Below the pieces are notes generated by a model. That model ran no database searches. It saw only the letters and a list, made by a program, of their open reading frames with translations, and had not been told where the DNA came from. A stretch of 64,000 nucleotides of DNA from Liolophura sinensis (Eukaryota > Mollusca > Polyplacophora > Chitonida > Chitonidae): contig NC_088304.1 in the NCBI RefSeq assembly GCF_032854445.1, positions 15,723,850-15,787,849 of the forward strand. Direction: 5' to 3'. How positions within the stretch are numbered: the first letter of the stretch is position 1; the number at the start of each line of letters is the position of its first letter. Below, in pieces: positions 49,106-60,659 of the stretch. The position numbers and the translations under genes are program-made.

Positions 49106-52100
49106 GTGATTAAGAGAGACGTAAAATGTAGGGACATCAAAGATATTCCTTTAACTTCCGATAAGTAAAATACGTTGTGCAGAATATGTATATTACAATC
49201 TCTAACAATGAATGGGAAAAAAATGATAATGGCATGTATTCTGTGTACAGATGTGTATTTTAATTTTCAATGTGACACCGTTATCAGGAGGGACATCTGG
49301 CAGGATGTTTTAATAGTAAACACCTTAAGTGGCTGCTAAAGATCAAAAGCCTCGTTCACTGATACACATATTGTTTCAATAGGTTGATCAGCGTGGTTGA
49401 TATTCTTGTAATTGTGTTTGTGTCAGAATGACAATACTTAAAAACTCAGTTTAGACTAACCCTGCCGAGAAGGCGATGCCACACACAGCCCTGCTTCTTT
49501 CGAGTGACATATTTCATCATACGTGTATTTATTTAATGGTGGATTTGATGGACTAATGAGTGCTTGCTTCCGAAGACGTCCATGTTGCACACAAAAATGT
49601 TAATTGACTATAACAAAGCCTCAACAAAGCTATTCGCCGCATTGGTCCATGAGTCTATTTTGAAACTCATCAAATAGCATTGAAAGACTGGGAAAAGAGC
49701 GGCTCGTCCTTAAAAAACAAACAAACATCATTAGCCAATAACTTCTTACTTAAGAGGAGGAATAATCTTGTACTCTCAGATATAAATGATAAATTATCCG
49801 ATACAAAATATGTAAAAAGTAACTGATTCCCTCTCCACCATCCAGAAGAGTTATACCCGGGTTCTTTCCTAATCTGAAAAGATTGATACAAGAAAAGATA
49901 GGAACACTGAAAACACAAGTTAATGAAGTTGTAAAGGTTGGTCACTACCCAGTGTTAAAAAGTGGAAAGGGGGGAGGTTTTGGGGTTCGGACCAGCCAGT
50001 CCCAACACACCAGAAGGTGTTAGTAAGGTTTCCCGTTATATTAGTTATTAAACTTTTAGCCTTAGCTTGAAAACAGCATAAGACTCCCAAACTACTATCT
50101 AAACGCACGCAGTTGTTAATCTAACAAATCAGTTGCATGAATGGAATGAATTTCATGTCTAAATAGAGGTATTACATATATGACTCCAACATAAATGACG
50201 AGTAAATGAGCAACGTGTATTACATACGAGGTGTAGAAGCGTATTGCCAAGTTTCGACTAACTGGAATTACCCCCACTACAATAGTGTCGGTCTATGTAC
50301 CAATTCACATCAATTGCACAAACAGAAAACGGACATTTATCATCACAATAAAAGATATTAAACGGATTACTGAGAAAAGGCGTTTTGAGAAAGTTGTCAA
50401 ATGTGTGGTAATATTCATGTAAACAAATAACATTGTCAACTAGAAAACTCACGAGCAATCGCAATTAGGTCATGAAGCATTGAAGTACCTTATATTGTGC
50501 ATGTCGCAAGACACTGGAAATTCTTTACGCGTAAGGAAACAAGGCGGAGATGTGATTGGTCGGTGATTGATATGGTGTGACTCTTGCAGTGTTTCAACAT
50601 CGACATATTTTACTGTAAACCTAGAATTACCTCATGCAGCTCCTCCCTTCCCAACCTGACCCAGCATGTCTTTTGATATCACAGATGTTTAAAATGCTAT
50701 CACACAATTAAACTGTACACAGGGTAGACAGAACGTCTCAAAACTAAATCTGTTTGACAGAGATTACTTTTGTCAAGATAGTTCTGTAGACCAGCTGTAT
50801 CAACTGGTCTGAAGAATACTGTTTTCGGAAGGTCTTCATCTGCCTATAATATATTAAAAGAATTAGACCTTGAGCACAGAGAGCATAAGGCTGATGTACA
50901 TTTCAAATGAAATGATTGCATAAAACATCTTGTACAATAACATTTGTGGTATAAAGGCAAAGGATGTCAAAGAAAAGATTCTGGAATTCAATAAAGTTCA
51001 GTAATTCCATACATGCTAGCAAGCAATGTTTCTTCTTTTTGTTACTTAATGCTCCACTGAAAGACACTTTTTATTACCTTTTCTTGAAGGAAAACTATTT
51101 TCTTATTTGCCGAGAGTTCCACCAAAACAGCCCCACACTCTTTTGGTGGTACATGTCCAGAAGATGGTATATCACAGGAGTCCCATAACCATTTGCTACT
51201 TAGACGCATTGTTTGGTCGTTCAGCCCTATCCCTCGCAGACATTGTTTATTTCACTGTCTGGATAGAGTGTCATGCTGCAGACATCAAACCTGACACTCG
51301 AATGCCTTAGGTGAACTAAAACCATCTTCTCTCTGTCGTCTTGACATGTTGAAGGTTTGGATACTGGTCATGTGTCATTTCCTCCAGACAGTGGGATGAA
51401 CATTGTCTGTTTACTTGGATTTGATATCCTGTAATATCAGGAAGAATTTCAGTGAATAATTGCAGTAACTTATACAGCCGTGTCTCCACATTATGTAATT
51501 ATGTAACTTAAACGCCCATAGGCTTCTAATTTTCTTTATTTGATTTATTTGACATTCTAAACTCGAACAATTATTGGAACACAATAAAATGATAACCCCA
51601 TGTAGACCTTGTACGGATGTGTACCTTAATTTTCAACGCGACACTGTTATCCGGGGACATTGTGGCACGATGTTTTGATAATAAACACTTTAATCGGCTT
51701 AGCTAAATAATAATAGCATCGTTAAAAGATACACACACTATTTCAATATGTTGATCAGCTAGGTTGATATTCTTGGGATTGTTGTTTTTTCCAGAACGAC
51801 AGTTCTTAAATGCACACGCTAGACAAACCTCATGCAGAAGGCAATATTCACACACTGCTCTGTCTGTTGAAAGTGACAACTTTTATAACACCTTATGAAC
51901 GTGTATTTGTTTGGTGGCGAATCTACGCGACTATAAATGGGTTTATCTGACGATGAAAACCTGAAATTATCTTACAGAAATTATTTGATAAACGATGTAT
52001 TCGTAGGGCATATTGCCTCTTCAGCCCAGTGTCCTATCGTCCTTTTATAATTTAACCCATGTTATTGTAATTTTGGAAGAGGAGCTCCTCATACAGTATA

Positions 52101-52819
52101 AACAAACAACCTCTCTCCATAACTGCAGATATACCTGCAGCATCAGAAAGCAATATAATCCTTTTCTCTGAAAGAGAATTATCTTACGACAAATATGTTG
52201 GATAAATAATACGCAATTAAACAACATCAGAAGATGTCCAACCCAGCAAGGTTTCCATACTAAGTGGGCCATTGTATACTTTATTCAGTATACGGGTACC
52301 CCTCATTCATTTGGACATGCTGATCAGGTTCAGACAAGAATTTGACAAGTTTTAAGCTATTTAAACAATGACACTACCCACAGAGACTTTGCAGCAAAGA
52401 ACACCTTGTTAATCAACCTTTCCTTACCATCTTGAAAGCTTTCCAGAAGAGAAAGCCACCCCTTCTCCCCTCCTGTATCCAGCACAGGGTATTATAGAAC
52501 ACAGGGTGGCTGACGACGTGCTAACAGGATTGTCGGGGGTGAGGGGGTTGTCTTTCTCTGTTTGTCATGTGGAGAGAAGGATATGTTTGGTGCGAAGAAG
52601 AGGCAGAGTTTAGTACCCTGCCTGACGTAAGACACAAGGGGAGATGCCACACGGGGAACACACCACGTGACAGGTACACATAGCAATAAATGGCTTGAAA
52701 TCACCCCATTCTCCAGTTCCACCGAAACACCTCTTACTCACAAGCACAGGGTTTCTCTTGACCTGGCTCCAGGGATTTTAAAGTTTTGTAACCTTTCCAC
52801 TTTTTCCTTCCCCGACAAA

Positions 52820-55800
52820 ATGCCTGAGCAATTCCTCACTCCATTCGTCACTCCAGACCAGAAGAGGAGCTTCCCAAAAGCCGTGACTGAGGCCATTTTT
52901 CAGAGCTCAAAACTCAGAGCTAAAGTCAAGCAACTAAGACGGGCTTTGTCTGTCAAAAAGAAATCAGTTGACCTTTGCTGTCATTCACCTATTATTTCTA
53001 AGGTACGTTGGTTCAAACTTTTTAGTTTCGAGTGAAAATTAAAGCTGAAATATGATGAATGAAGTGGTTTCATACTGACTGAAATGAAATCGTGAAAAAT
53101 ACTTTTGGTTACCTGACAAATGCTCTCAAAACTCACAGACGATTGTGAAAATTTCTGACCGTAGAACTTGGGAGTAATTATCACTGTAGAACGGGATCTT
53201 TGAAGCCTCTTCTTCATTTTGTAATGTTAACCTACTTATACAGCCTCATTCACTCCGATTTCTGCTCCATTACAGAGCCCATTGCTGCAAGATCATTACG
53301 CTTGAAAACGCTGTTAGTATGTATAACGAAACGTCGCATGTATAGTATAAATAAAGCTAGATATACAGTGTAATATTGATTTCTGTTTCTCAACATGTCA
53401 TTGTTAAATGTCAATAAAATCAATCAGGATAAAAACGTCTGCAAGTACACGTATGTCTTTAGGTGAAAGTGTTATACCTGCCTAACTGGTATTTCATTCA
53501 TTATCAATTACTTTTTCTAATCAAGTATTCATCCCAGGCTTTGCCATGTTAGTCATATTTTATGGGGTTTTTTTACTTTTAGAGCGGAGATTGCCATGGT
53601 AGTTATGATCTGCAAGCATCCCCACTTGCCTTAACACAATCAACTTCCGGTCAGAGAGAGTCACCAGCGGAAACTGTAAACCGTCTTGAAAGTGCGATGA
53701 AATCGCTGTCAACCACTGATCTGACTGAAACCTTTGACAAAGTGGCAGTCGACGCGGACATTTACACGCAGAAGTATAACAAGTTGCAGGGGATAAACTT
53801 GAGAAAGCAATGCCATTCCTTTCAGCATGACAGTACGGCCACATGTGTTGTTGAGCTCTTCCCAGACGAAAACATCTGTGAAGACATAAGTTCCAAACAG
53901 GTGATACAACCAACTGGTGACTTACCATATTCTAAATCCTAACGTTTTTTGTTGCACTAATATCACAAAAATATTCCTCAACCATACATAGCACCAAAAA
54001 CAAAAGAAGTTGAGGCAATCGACAATGTTGCCTTGTAACATAGTTTAAAACTGGGTGACATGGTTTATAAAGTTATGATTAGAAGGTCTGCTGGCCGGCG
54101 TCGAATAAGGGAAATATCCTTGAGTTTGGCGCAAAACACCAATCAAAGAAATAAATGATTATCGATAATGTGTTTGCTTGGTAACGGCTAGCAATTTTAT
54201 TACAGACATCGAATGTTCAGGAAATCCTTGTCGAACCCGCTCTATCTAAGCCTGCTGTCCGTCCATCTGTTACACTGAAAAGGGATCTCTATTCAGATGT
54301 CACAAAGTTTAAGCATCTAGACAGCCACGCAATACAGGTGTGTATTTAAATCGTCACATTCCAGTTAAAATCCCAATGTACATAAGCTGTACCTGGTTTT
54401 CAAGAGCCGCTCTTCTGCAGCAAATAACGCAGTGTTTGCCATGGCAAAATCGTTTCATAATTTTTGAACAAGTTTTTAGGTCTCAGTGTAACGTACGATA
54501 GGAAAACTGTCTCGGCCCTATATACTGACTTAAACGTTCTGGTGACTTTAGGGTGATGGGATTTGTTTATGAAACCACAGACTTTCAAGTAATTTTGTAA
54601 TAATAACATATCTGCAGGTGGCCAAGCATCACTACACTGACAGCAGCAAGCTGGTGAGAGACTTGACGGAAAATTGCAAAACTTAACTAGACAAAGCAAG
54701 GTATGTTTTAAAATCGTGTAATTCATGTTTTACTTCATATAAAATTGCACATGTTGACATTTACTATTGACATTGCGCTTACGTGAGGGCATAATTATAT
54801 CCGGTGAATAAACTTTTAGTATTGCTTGTCTCTTTTACAAAAGACTACAGATTGGTGAGTAAATCTACAGCAGCAACGACCGTGTTACAGTTGCCTGATT
54901 TCTTTTCTATTGAAATTTTCACTCAGTTACAAATGTAGACTCACTATTTTGTCTGTCAGAGTTCTCTTCCGATGGATGATTGCCATGGAGCAGAAAAATG
55001 CAAGTAAAAAACCACAGGGTGGTCCAAACGTCATCGGACATGGAGGGGTTCAATGTCAGAAGCTTTTCAAGAATCTCTGCAGGTGAGAACAGTCACTGAG
55101 ATATTTTATTTGCTGAAAAAAAAACAAAATGCAGGATTTAATAGAATTTCTAAAAACAACAACAAACAAACGCAGTATTTTACTGATGTCAGGCAGTTTT
55201 AAAACGTCTGAAATAACAAGTGGGGCATTTCATTACATTAGCTCTTTCCATGCATTACCTGAAAAGTTGTGTCTGACAAATGGTTTCTTATTCTTTCAGA
55301 CAAGCAGGAATGCATTCAGAAATCATCGTGGGATACTCAAAAGGGGCCGGTCATAGACCCGTCATGCCCCTTGATCACAAGTCACACAGGAACTCCTGGA
55401 ACGCTGTTGCTGTTGACGGTACGTGGAGGTTCGTCAATTGCACGTGGGCCGCTCGTCACATGACAGGAAGTGAAAAGAGTTCATCTCGGCTTCTACACAA
55501 ATATGACGAGTTCTGTTTTCTCACTGACCCCGAGAAACACATTTATCAGCATTTTCCTGATGACCCAAAGTGGCAGCTTCTTGATAAGACATGGGGTTTT
55601 GAGGAATTCACCAATTTGCCGTCTGTAAAGTCACCATTTTTCAAGCATGGCCTGCAATTTTCTTGTGTCACACCCTCCCTACTGAAAACGGAAAATAATT
55701 TCGTTGAAATAAAACTAGATGCATTAGACCATTTGAAGGTCGAGTCACGACTGGAAATGTGCGAGTCACCGCGTGAACAGGTTACAAACCATGTGCTTCA

Positions 55801-56632
55801 GCGCCGTGTTGGGAGTCAGATTATTTTGACAGTTGTGCCACCACAGCCGGGATCTTACTACCTGTCCGTGTACGCCGGGGATAGCTGCACATCTGATGTA
55901 TTGGAGTGTGTCTTCTGCCTTCGTATTCTGCACGATCCAGTTGGTGTGTATGCGGAGTCACCTAAATCTACTACTTACCCACCCGTGTGGACACTGGGAT
56001 CAACTCCACTGATGTCCACACTGGGTGTGTCCACAAACTCACACCACGACCCTCTAGTCAACATGGTTAACAACACCATTCGAATTGACTTTAACGTCAG
56101 AGACGATATAAAGTTCACGCATACGCTTCAGTACTACGACAGTAATGGCGACTCCCTCTTGGACATTGACAGGTACGCCTTTCCTACAATCAGGACACAC
56201 TCTAACCTGTCTTACTCCGTGGCTTGTCCCAGAAAAGGCTCTTACATCTTCAGTCTGTACGGAGCCACCAGAGACTCCAACACGTATGACTGTCTATTCC
56301 AATACGTACTCATGTGCCCTTCTGATAACCTCAGTTATTTGAGCTTCCCCAAATCCTACAATAGCTGGCGTGACAGCTCATTGGTATCCCCTTTGCACGG
56401 AGAACTTGTACAGGACACGGAACACACATTCAGCCTGAGTGTGAAGAAAGCCTTGAATGTCTTCGTTGTAATCGGTTTTGGGAAACATCCATTACAGAGG
56501 GTGGAGGGCAGCGAGTGGATTGGAAAAGTTTCAACAGGAGATGCTTCGCCCATTGCCACTGTCATAGCCGAATATATGTCTGAGACTGGAAATCCATTTT
56601 TCGCACGATTGTTGGAATATGACATCCTCTAA
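52820..56632 (+). pseudogene. KY/hillarin-type gene, copy 6 (nonsense codon in exon 4)
   Basis: Exons 52820-53002, 53583-53900, 54206-54337, 54618-54700, 54960-55082, 55300-56632. All splice borders are kept, and exon 6 is fully open. In exon 4 the GAA of KTELDKAR is TAA at 54684-54686, which would stop the protein after 233 residues, before most of the transglutaminase-like core. Skipping the 83-base exon would break the frame. Exon 6 is the most diverged of the six (CFLTDPEKH, GKHPLQRVEGSEWIG, CPSDNLS) but has no stops. The loss may therefore be recent, polymorphic, or bypassed by an internal start. Poly(A) signal at 56899. Confidence 0.8.
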
Positions 56633-56898
56633 ACTCAAAGCTGAGCAAAGAATATAAGGTACAACATTGCTTTGAGACATGTAAGGTTTTTGATTCACGG
56701 ACAAGGTCGTGTATGGGAACCATAAGGAAATTACATTTGCTTCTGAGTGCCTAAATACGTGTTCTAAGCAAATGACATCATTAGAATGGGTGATCTTTGA
56801 CACTCAATTTTAACATACTTATTTAAATCTTCTAGTGCTTTTGCTATTCCTTACTTTATATTTATAACGAAGCAATACTTACATTTACTGCGTGGTAT

Positions 56899-56904
56899 AA
56901 TAAA
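56899..56904 (+). promoter_or_regulatory. Poly(A) signal, copy 6
   Basis: AATAAA about 267 bases after the stop codon, in a diverged 3' flank. Confidence 0.5.
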
Positions 56905-57300
56905 TAATTTTTTACTCGGTGAAACGTTTGTTTTTCTGTTTTGTCTGCATTGTGGAACACATTGGTTTGTCAGTTATTTAATGCATCTGATTCACGGATG
57001 TCTTACACCCTACTCGAGAGTATAGAGGCATTTGTCATCCGCGTTTAAATAATACTTGAGAGACAAACTATTCCCTTTTAAACCGCACAATTTACCCAAT
57101 ATATGTACAGTTTAAAGTATAATTGCAGGATAGAACTCTGGCACAAGTATTTGTATTAGTATTTTAAAGATAAAAGAAATCTGCCCTTGATAATACGTGG
57201 TGTTGCTCATTGGTTGGCGAGGCATGAAGCAGGTGCCAAGATTGGTGGTGATTAAGAGTGACATAAAATGTAGGGACGTTATAGAAATATCCTTGCCAAA

Positions 57301-58231
57301 CTTCTACACTGATCATTTGTTGTGCCCTGAGTATTGCTGTTGGACAAGCGTCTTCGTATGATATCATTAAACCATCTGCCTCGTGGACATTTCGTCGCGA
57401 AAAAAAAAAGAAATTAACCCTCTGTTTTGTTTCTGGAGTTTTAACAGCCATTGGAATGGCTGTTAGGCAACAGCCTGTTCCTTTACGGATTATTATTGAT
57501 TTAAACCATATTTGCATCAGAGCGAATTTACCAGTTACGTTGAAATGTACAAATTAATCTCAGACTGGTTGAGGGAAACTGGTTGTTCAAATACCATTTA
57601 TTACCATAAATGCTTAAATGAGATAATCGTATTTATAACAGTTGTGAGAGGCACATGAGTGATTTCACAAACAGTAGCCTCTGATGTGCGAAGTGCTCAC
57701 ACAAATAGATGCATAAAATAGATACAGACATTTTACAGCCTTTGCGATACTCGAGGTGTGGAGAGGTGCCGTGTGTGACTGCACGACACGCCGAAAAACG
57801 GGCCAAATTTAAACTCTTGTAGGAATATGTTTACAAAGAAGATGGTCTGTCTCGGTTGATACATAATTTAAAACACATAGCAACTCTTCACTCTTCCAGT
57901 TATCTGTCTCGAAGACCTTGTTATTTTAACTTGTTTAGGTACAGTGTCATTAGGCTGACGCCATATATGACATTCGAAAGCATCTGGAGAAGCACATTCT
58001 CCCGCTGTCATCTGGTTGTGCTGAAGGTTTGGGTACTGGTCAGGTTTCAATCACCTTCTGTAAACAGTGGGGCAATCATTGCCCATCATATAATCGGGTT
58101 GTATTAAAAAGTCACACAACTTTTAAAATATACGCCTGATATGTGAGAAAAAGTGAAGTGAATAAAATATGATGATGTATCAAACATCTGTTTTGGCTGA
58201 AGGTGCTAAAAGTAGTCATTAATATTTTGGA
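57301..58231. other. Right flank of the array, no gene
   Basis: The sequence first leaves the array's joint (near 57290). After about 570 bases of unremarkable DNA, a weak copy of the spacer block with GTTGAAGGTTTGGGTACTGG (unit position about 3060-3260) appears near 57890-58090. I see no coding exon. Confidence 0.5.
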
Positions 58232-58243
58232 TCGTTTTGTTTA

Positions 58244-58498
58244 TTTCATTGGTGTTTTACGCCGTACTCAACAATATTTCACTTATACGACGGCGGCCAG
58301 CATTATGGTGGGAGGAAACCGGGCAGAGCCCGGGGGAAACCCACGACCATCCGGAGGTTGCTGGAATACCTTCCCACTTATGGCCGGAGAGGAAGCCAGC
58401 ATGAGCTGGACTTGAACTCACAGCGACCGCATTGGTGAGAGGCTTCTGGGTCATTACGCTGCGCTAGCGCGCTAACCGACTGAGCCACGGAGGCCCCC
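58244..58498 (-). mobile_element. tRNA-derived SINE, complete
   Basis: 255 bp with a perfect 12-base target duplication, TCGTTTTGTTTA, at 58232-58243 and 58499-58510. Read on the minus strand, it starts GGGGGCCTCCGTGGCTCAG. It has a pol III A box at 58476-58487 (TGGCTCAGTCGG) and a B box at 58407-58419 (TGGACTTGAACTC on the plus strand), then the body with ATTATGGTGGGAGG/GAATATTTCACTTATAC, and an A-rich end. The perfect duplication suggests a fairly recent insertion. I recall this body from many mollusc genomes. Confidence 0.85.
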
Positions 58499-58554
58499 TC
58501 GTTTTGTTTAAAAAGGTGACCTATTTTTATCACAACTATCTACATGCAGTGCTC

Positions 58555-58690
58555 GATTTATTTATTTATATCAGTACTTTACGCCGTACTCAAGAATATT
58601 TCACTTATACTACTGCGGCCAGCACTATGCTGGGGTGAAATCGCGTAGAACCCAGTGTAAACCTACGACCATCCGCACGTTGCCGCGCAT
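58555..58690 (-). repeat. SINE body fragment
   Basis: TTTACGCCGTACTCAAGAATATTTCACTT and GCGGCCAGCACTATG-like stretches match the body of the SINE at 58244-58498. The tRNA head is missing and the copy is well diverged. It lies 45 bases beyond the complete SINE. Confidence 0.7.
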
Positions 58691-58899
58691 CGTTTGAGTT
58701 TGTAACTTTGAGTTTCAGTTCATAAGAATGAAAGCATAAAAAACAAATACATACTTTTTACAGAATTTCAGACTTATATTAACTCAGTCGTACAAAAAAT
58801 CACCGTAAATCTCTTTTCTTAAGTTCAACTGCAATCTTGTAAAAACTAAAATAGTGTGAGATCAACACATTTTAAATAAGTCTCTCCATGGATTTGCAT

Positions 58900-59850
58900 T
58901 TGGTTTTTTAATATGACTCTCCTATGTGATCAAGAGTTTTTGTCAATCAGTTGATTAGCGTTGTTGATATTGTTGTGATCTTTGTTGTGTTACAGCGACA
59001 TTACCTAAATAGACATATCAGACGCTATGTAACAGACATTTGGGCATTTGTCAGCGTTCGTTATACTGGACACTGTCATTAGGTATCCATTGTACACATA
59101 GCTTTGTGTTGACCATATTCATTAATACTTGTGGAGAATAACCCGCAAGATTTAAAAAAAGGGTATAAATAAATAAATAAACACAGTCAGACTTTTATAA
59201 GTAAACACATGTTATTGTAACACTGGTTATAATTCATCACAAAACTAACTTAATACAGTAACAACAGATTTGTGTCCATGATTAGAAAGCACTAAAACTT
59301 GCACTAAAACAAATTATTGTATGTAATTAGATCGCTATAGGGTTTCTTCAGTTAAACCCAACATGGTTTCGATGCTTGAGTGGCTATTCTGTGCTGCATA
59401 CAATTTACGACACATCCCACATTGATCACTGCACCAAAGTTTACCAGGTGCAAGGAAGGTTTTGACAAGTTTTAAAATCATATTAACAACTACAACACTT
59501 TGTTGATCTATCTATTGTTACCATCTTGATGTTCTTCGAGAAAAGACACCCTTTAGTGTTTCACACAAAACATTAAACGCACAGGGAGGCTGATAGCCTG
59601 CTAACAGCATTGTGGGGGGTGAGGGAGTCATCTGGGGTAAGGATAGGCGAGGTGGAAATTTGGTACCCTGCTTGACACTGCAGGAGCCTGCTTGGACACA
59701 ACAACAGGATTGAGGGCGGGGTACCCATCACGTTACAGGTTACACATGAAAGCAAATGACGGGACTTTATCCATTCTCTAACGCCACCTAAACCTAAACA
59801 TAAGGTCGGATAATCCTATACCACTCATAAAACGTAACTGGGTGCTCCAG
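58900..59850 (+). repeat. Decayed partial unit (Q-like block and exon-1 upstream region)
   Basis: Near 58950 a TTGATTAGCGTTGTTGATATTGTTG stretch recalls the GGTTGATCAGC...GGTTGATATTCTTG of the units. From about 59340 to 59830 the order AACCCAACATGGTTTC, GACAAGTTTTAA, CCATCTTGA, CAGGGAGGCTGATAGC, GGGGGGTGAGGGAG, TGCTTGACA, GTTACAGGTTACACAT follows the 650 bases before exon 1 in the units. The match stops before the start codon, and no coding exons follow. This is an old, truncated relative of the array unit. The gap 58691-58899 shows nothing recognisable. Confidence 0.6.
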
Positions 59851-60650
59851 AACGACAGTCCTAAGGCCAATTTACGAAACAACCGTAAAACACCAGTAGA
59901 AATATGTAAGATATAAATATGATTAGTAAATAAGCGGATAACGGGTGAGGAGAGCACCTGCCATCAGTTTTCAGTGATGCATGGAAGATGTTTTAGGCGT
60001 GGCACCTTTTAAACTCGTAGTTCGTGGAGGATTTCTAGGTCGCGATTTCAAATCGCGATGTTGCATGTGTTTATAAAACAACATGCTGAAGAATTAAACA
60101 CGGATGGTTATCTCACTTAGAGACCTGAGATAAGCCTAATTTGATATAGCTATGACTCAGGTAGCCAGAGATTATTTGTCAACAAGACTGTTATAGTCAC
60201 TCTGGAATTTAAGAATCTTAAAATGAAGGCGTTGATGGCGCATCCTGAACATGGATGAAAGAATTAAACATGCGCTACATACAATGGTTTTGGCATTTAA
60301 AGGCAATGACACACAAAATACCAATAGGTATTAATATGTTTTGTTATTTACACACACTTCATTTAATAAATCTCAGAACGAAGTATGTGAAAACCGCAAC
60401 GATTTGTTACCAACTTTCCTACCCCTGTCTTGAACACATGGTAATTCACTAAATATAAAGGAAGGAGAAGTAAAAACAGAACCACTGGGATCGGTGTCAG
60501 TTGGGCGCGTGTCTAAATTATTATTATTTAGGCATGAACATGAAAAGTTAGAATATACTGTAACTGAAGATAGGCCGGGTTTCTCCTGTTAACTGAGGTC
60601 ATTTGCCAGCTTTCGCATCGTCGACGCTGTCCTGGTTTTATTCTCTATGT
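59851..60650. other. Unassigned stretch, no gene
   Basis: No exon, repeat or similarity to the array is evident. The one local structure is a perfect 9-bp palindrome, TCGCGATTT-C-AAATCGCGA, at 60040-60058. Confidence 0.4.
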
Positions 60651-60659
60651 TGAAGCCTT

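Larger units (their letters stand above)
40021..49155 (+). repeat. Tandem unit 5 (carries LTR-5)
   Basis: About 9.1 kb, or 8.1 kb without LTR-5. The spacer (40021-43680) is nearly identical to that of unit 6 and more distant from units 1-4. For example it has TTTTCGGAAGG where units 1-4 have TTTTAGGAAGG, and several small deletions near 41490. It has the same P and Q blocks and no supported gene. The 3' part of gene 5 and its LTR are closest to unit 1. Confidence 0.8.
49156..57300 (+). repeat. Tandem unit 6 (last full unit; mosaic)
   Basis: About 8.1 kb. From the joint to about 54075 it is nearly identical to unit 5. From about 54093 on, the introns and 3' flank differ at many sites from all other units, so the right half is an older lineage. 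The 3' flank carries the empty LTR site. It departs from the common joint sequence near 57290, which marks the right end of the array. The spacer (49156-52815) holds no supported gene. Confidence 0.8.

Noticed and set aside
58407-58498. A tRNA gene on the minus strand
   Set aside because: A and B boxes are present, but the sequence is the head of a SINE flanked by a target duplication, and no full cloverleaf was traced.
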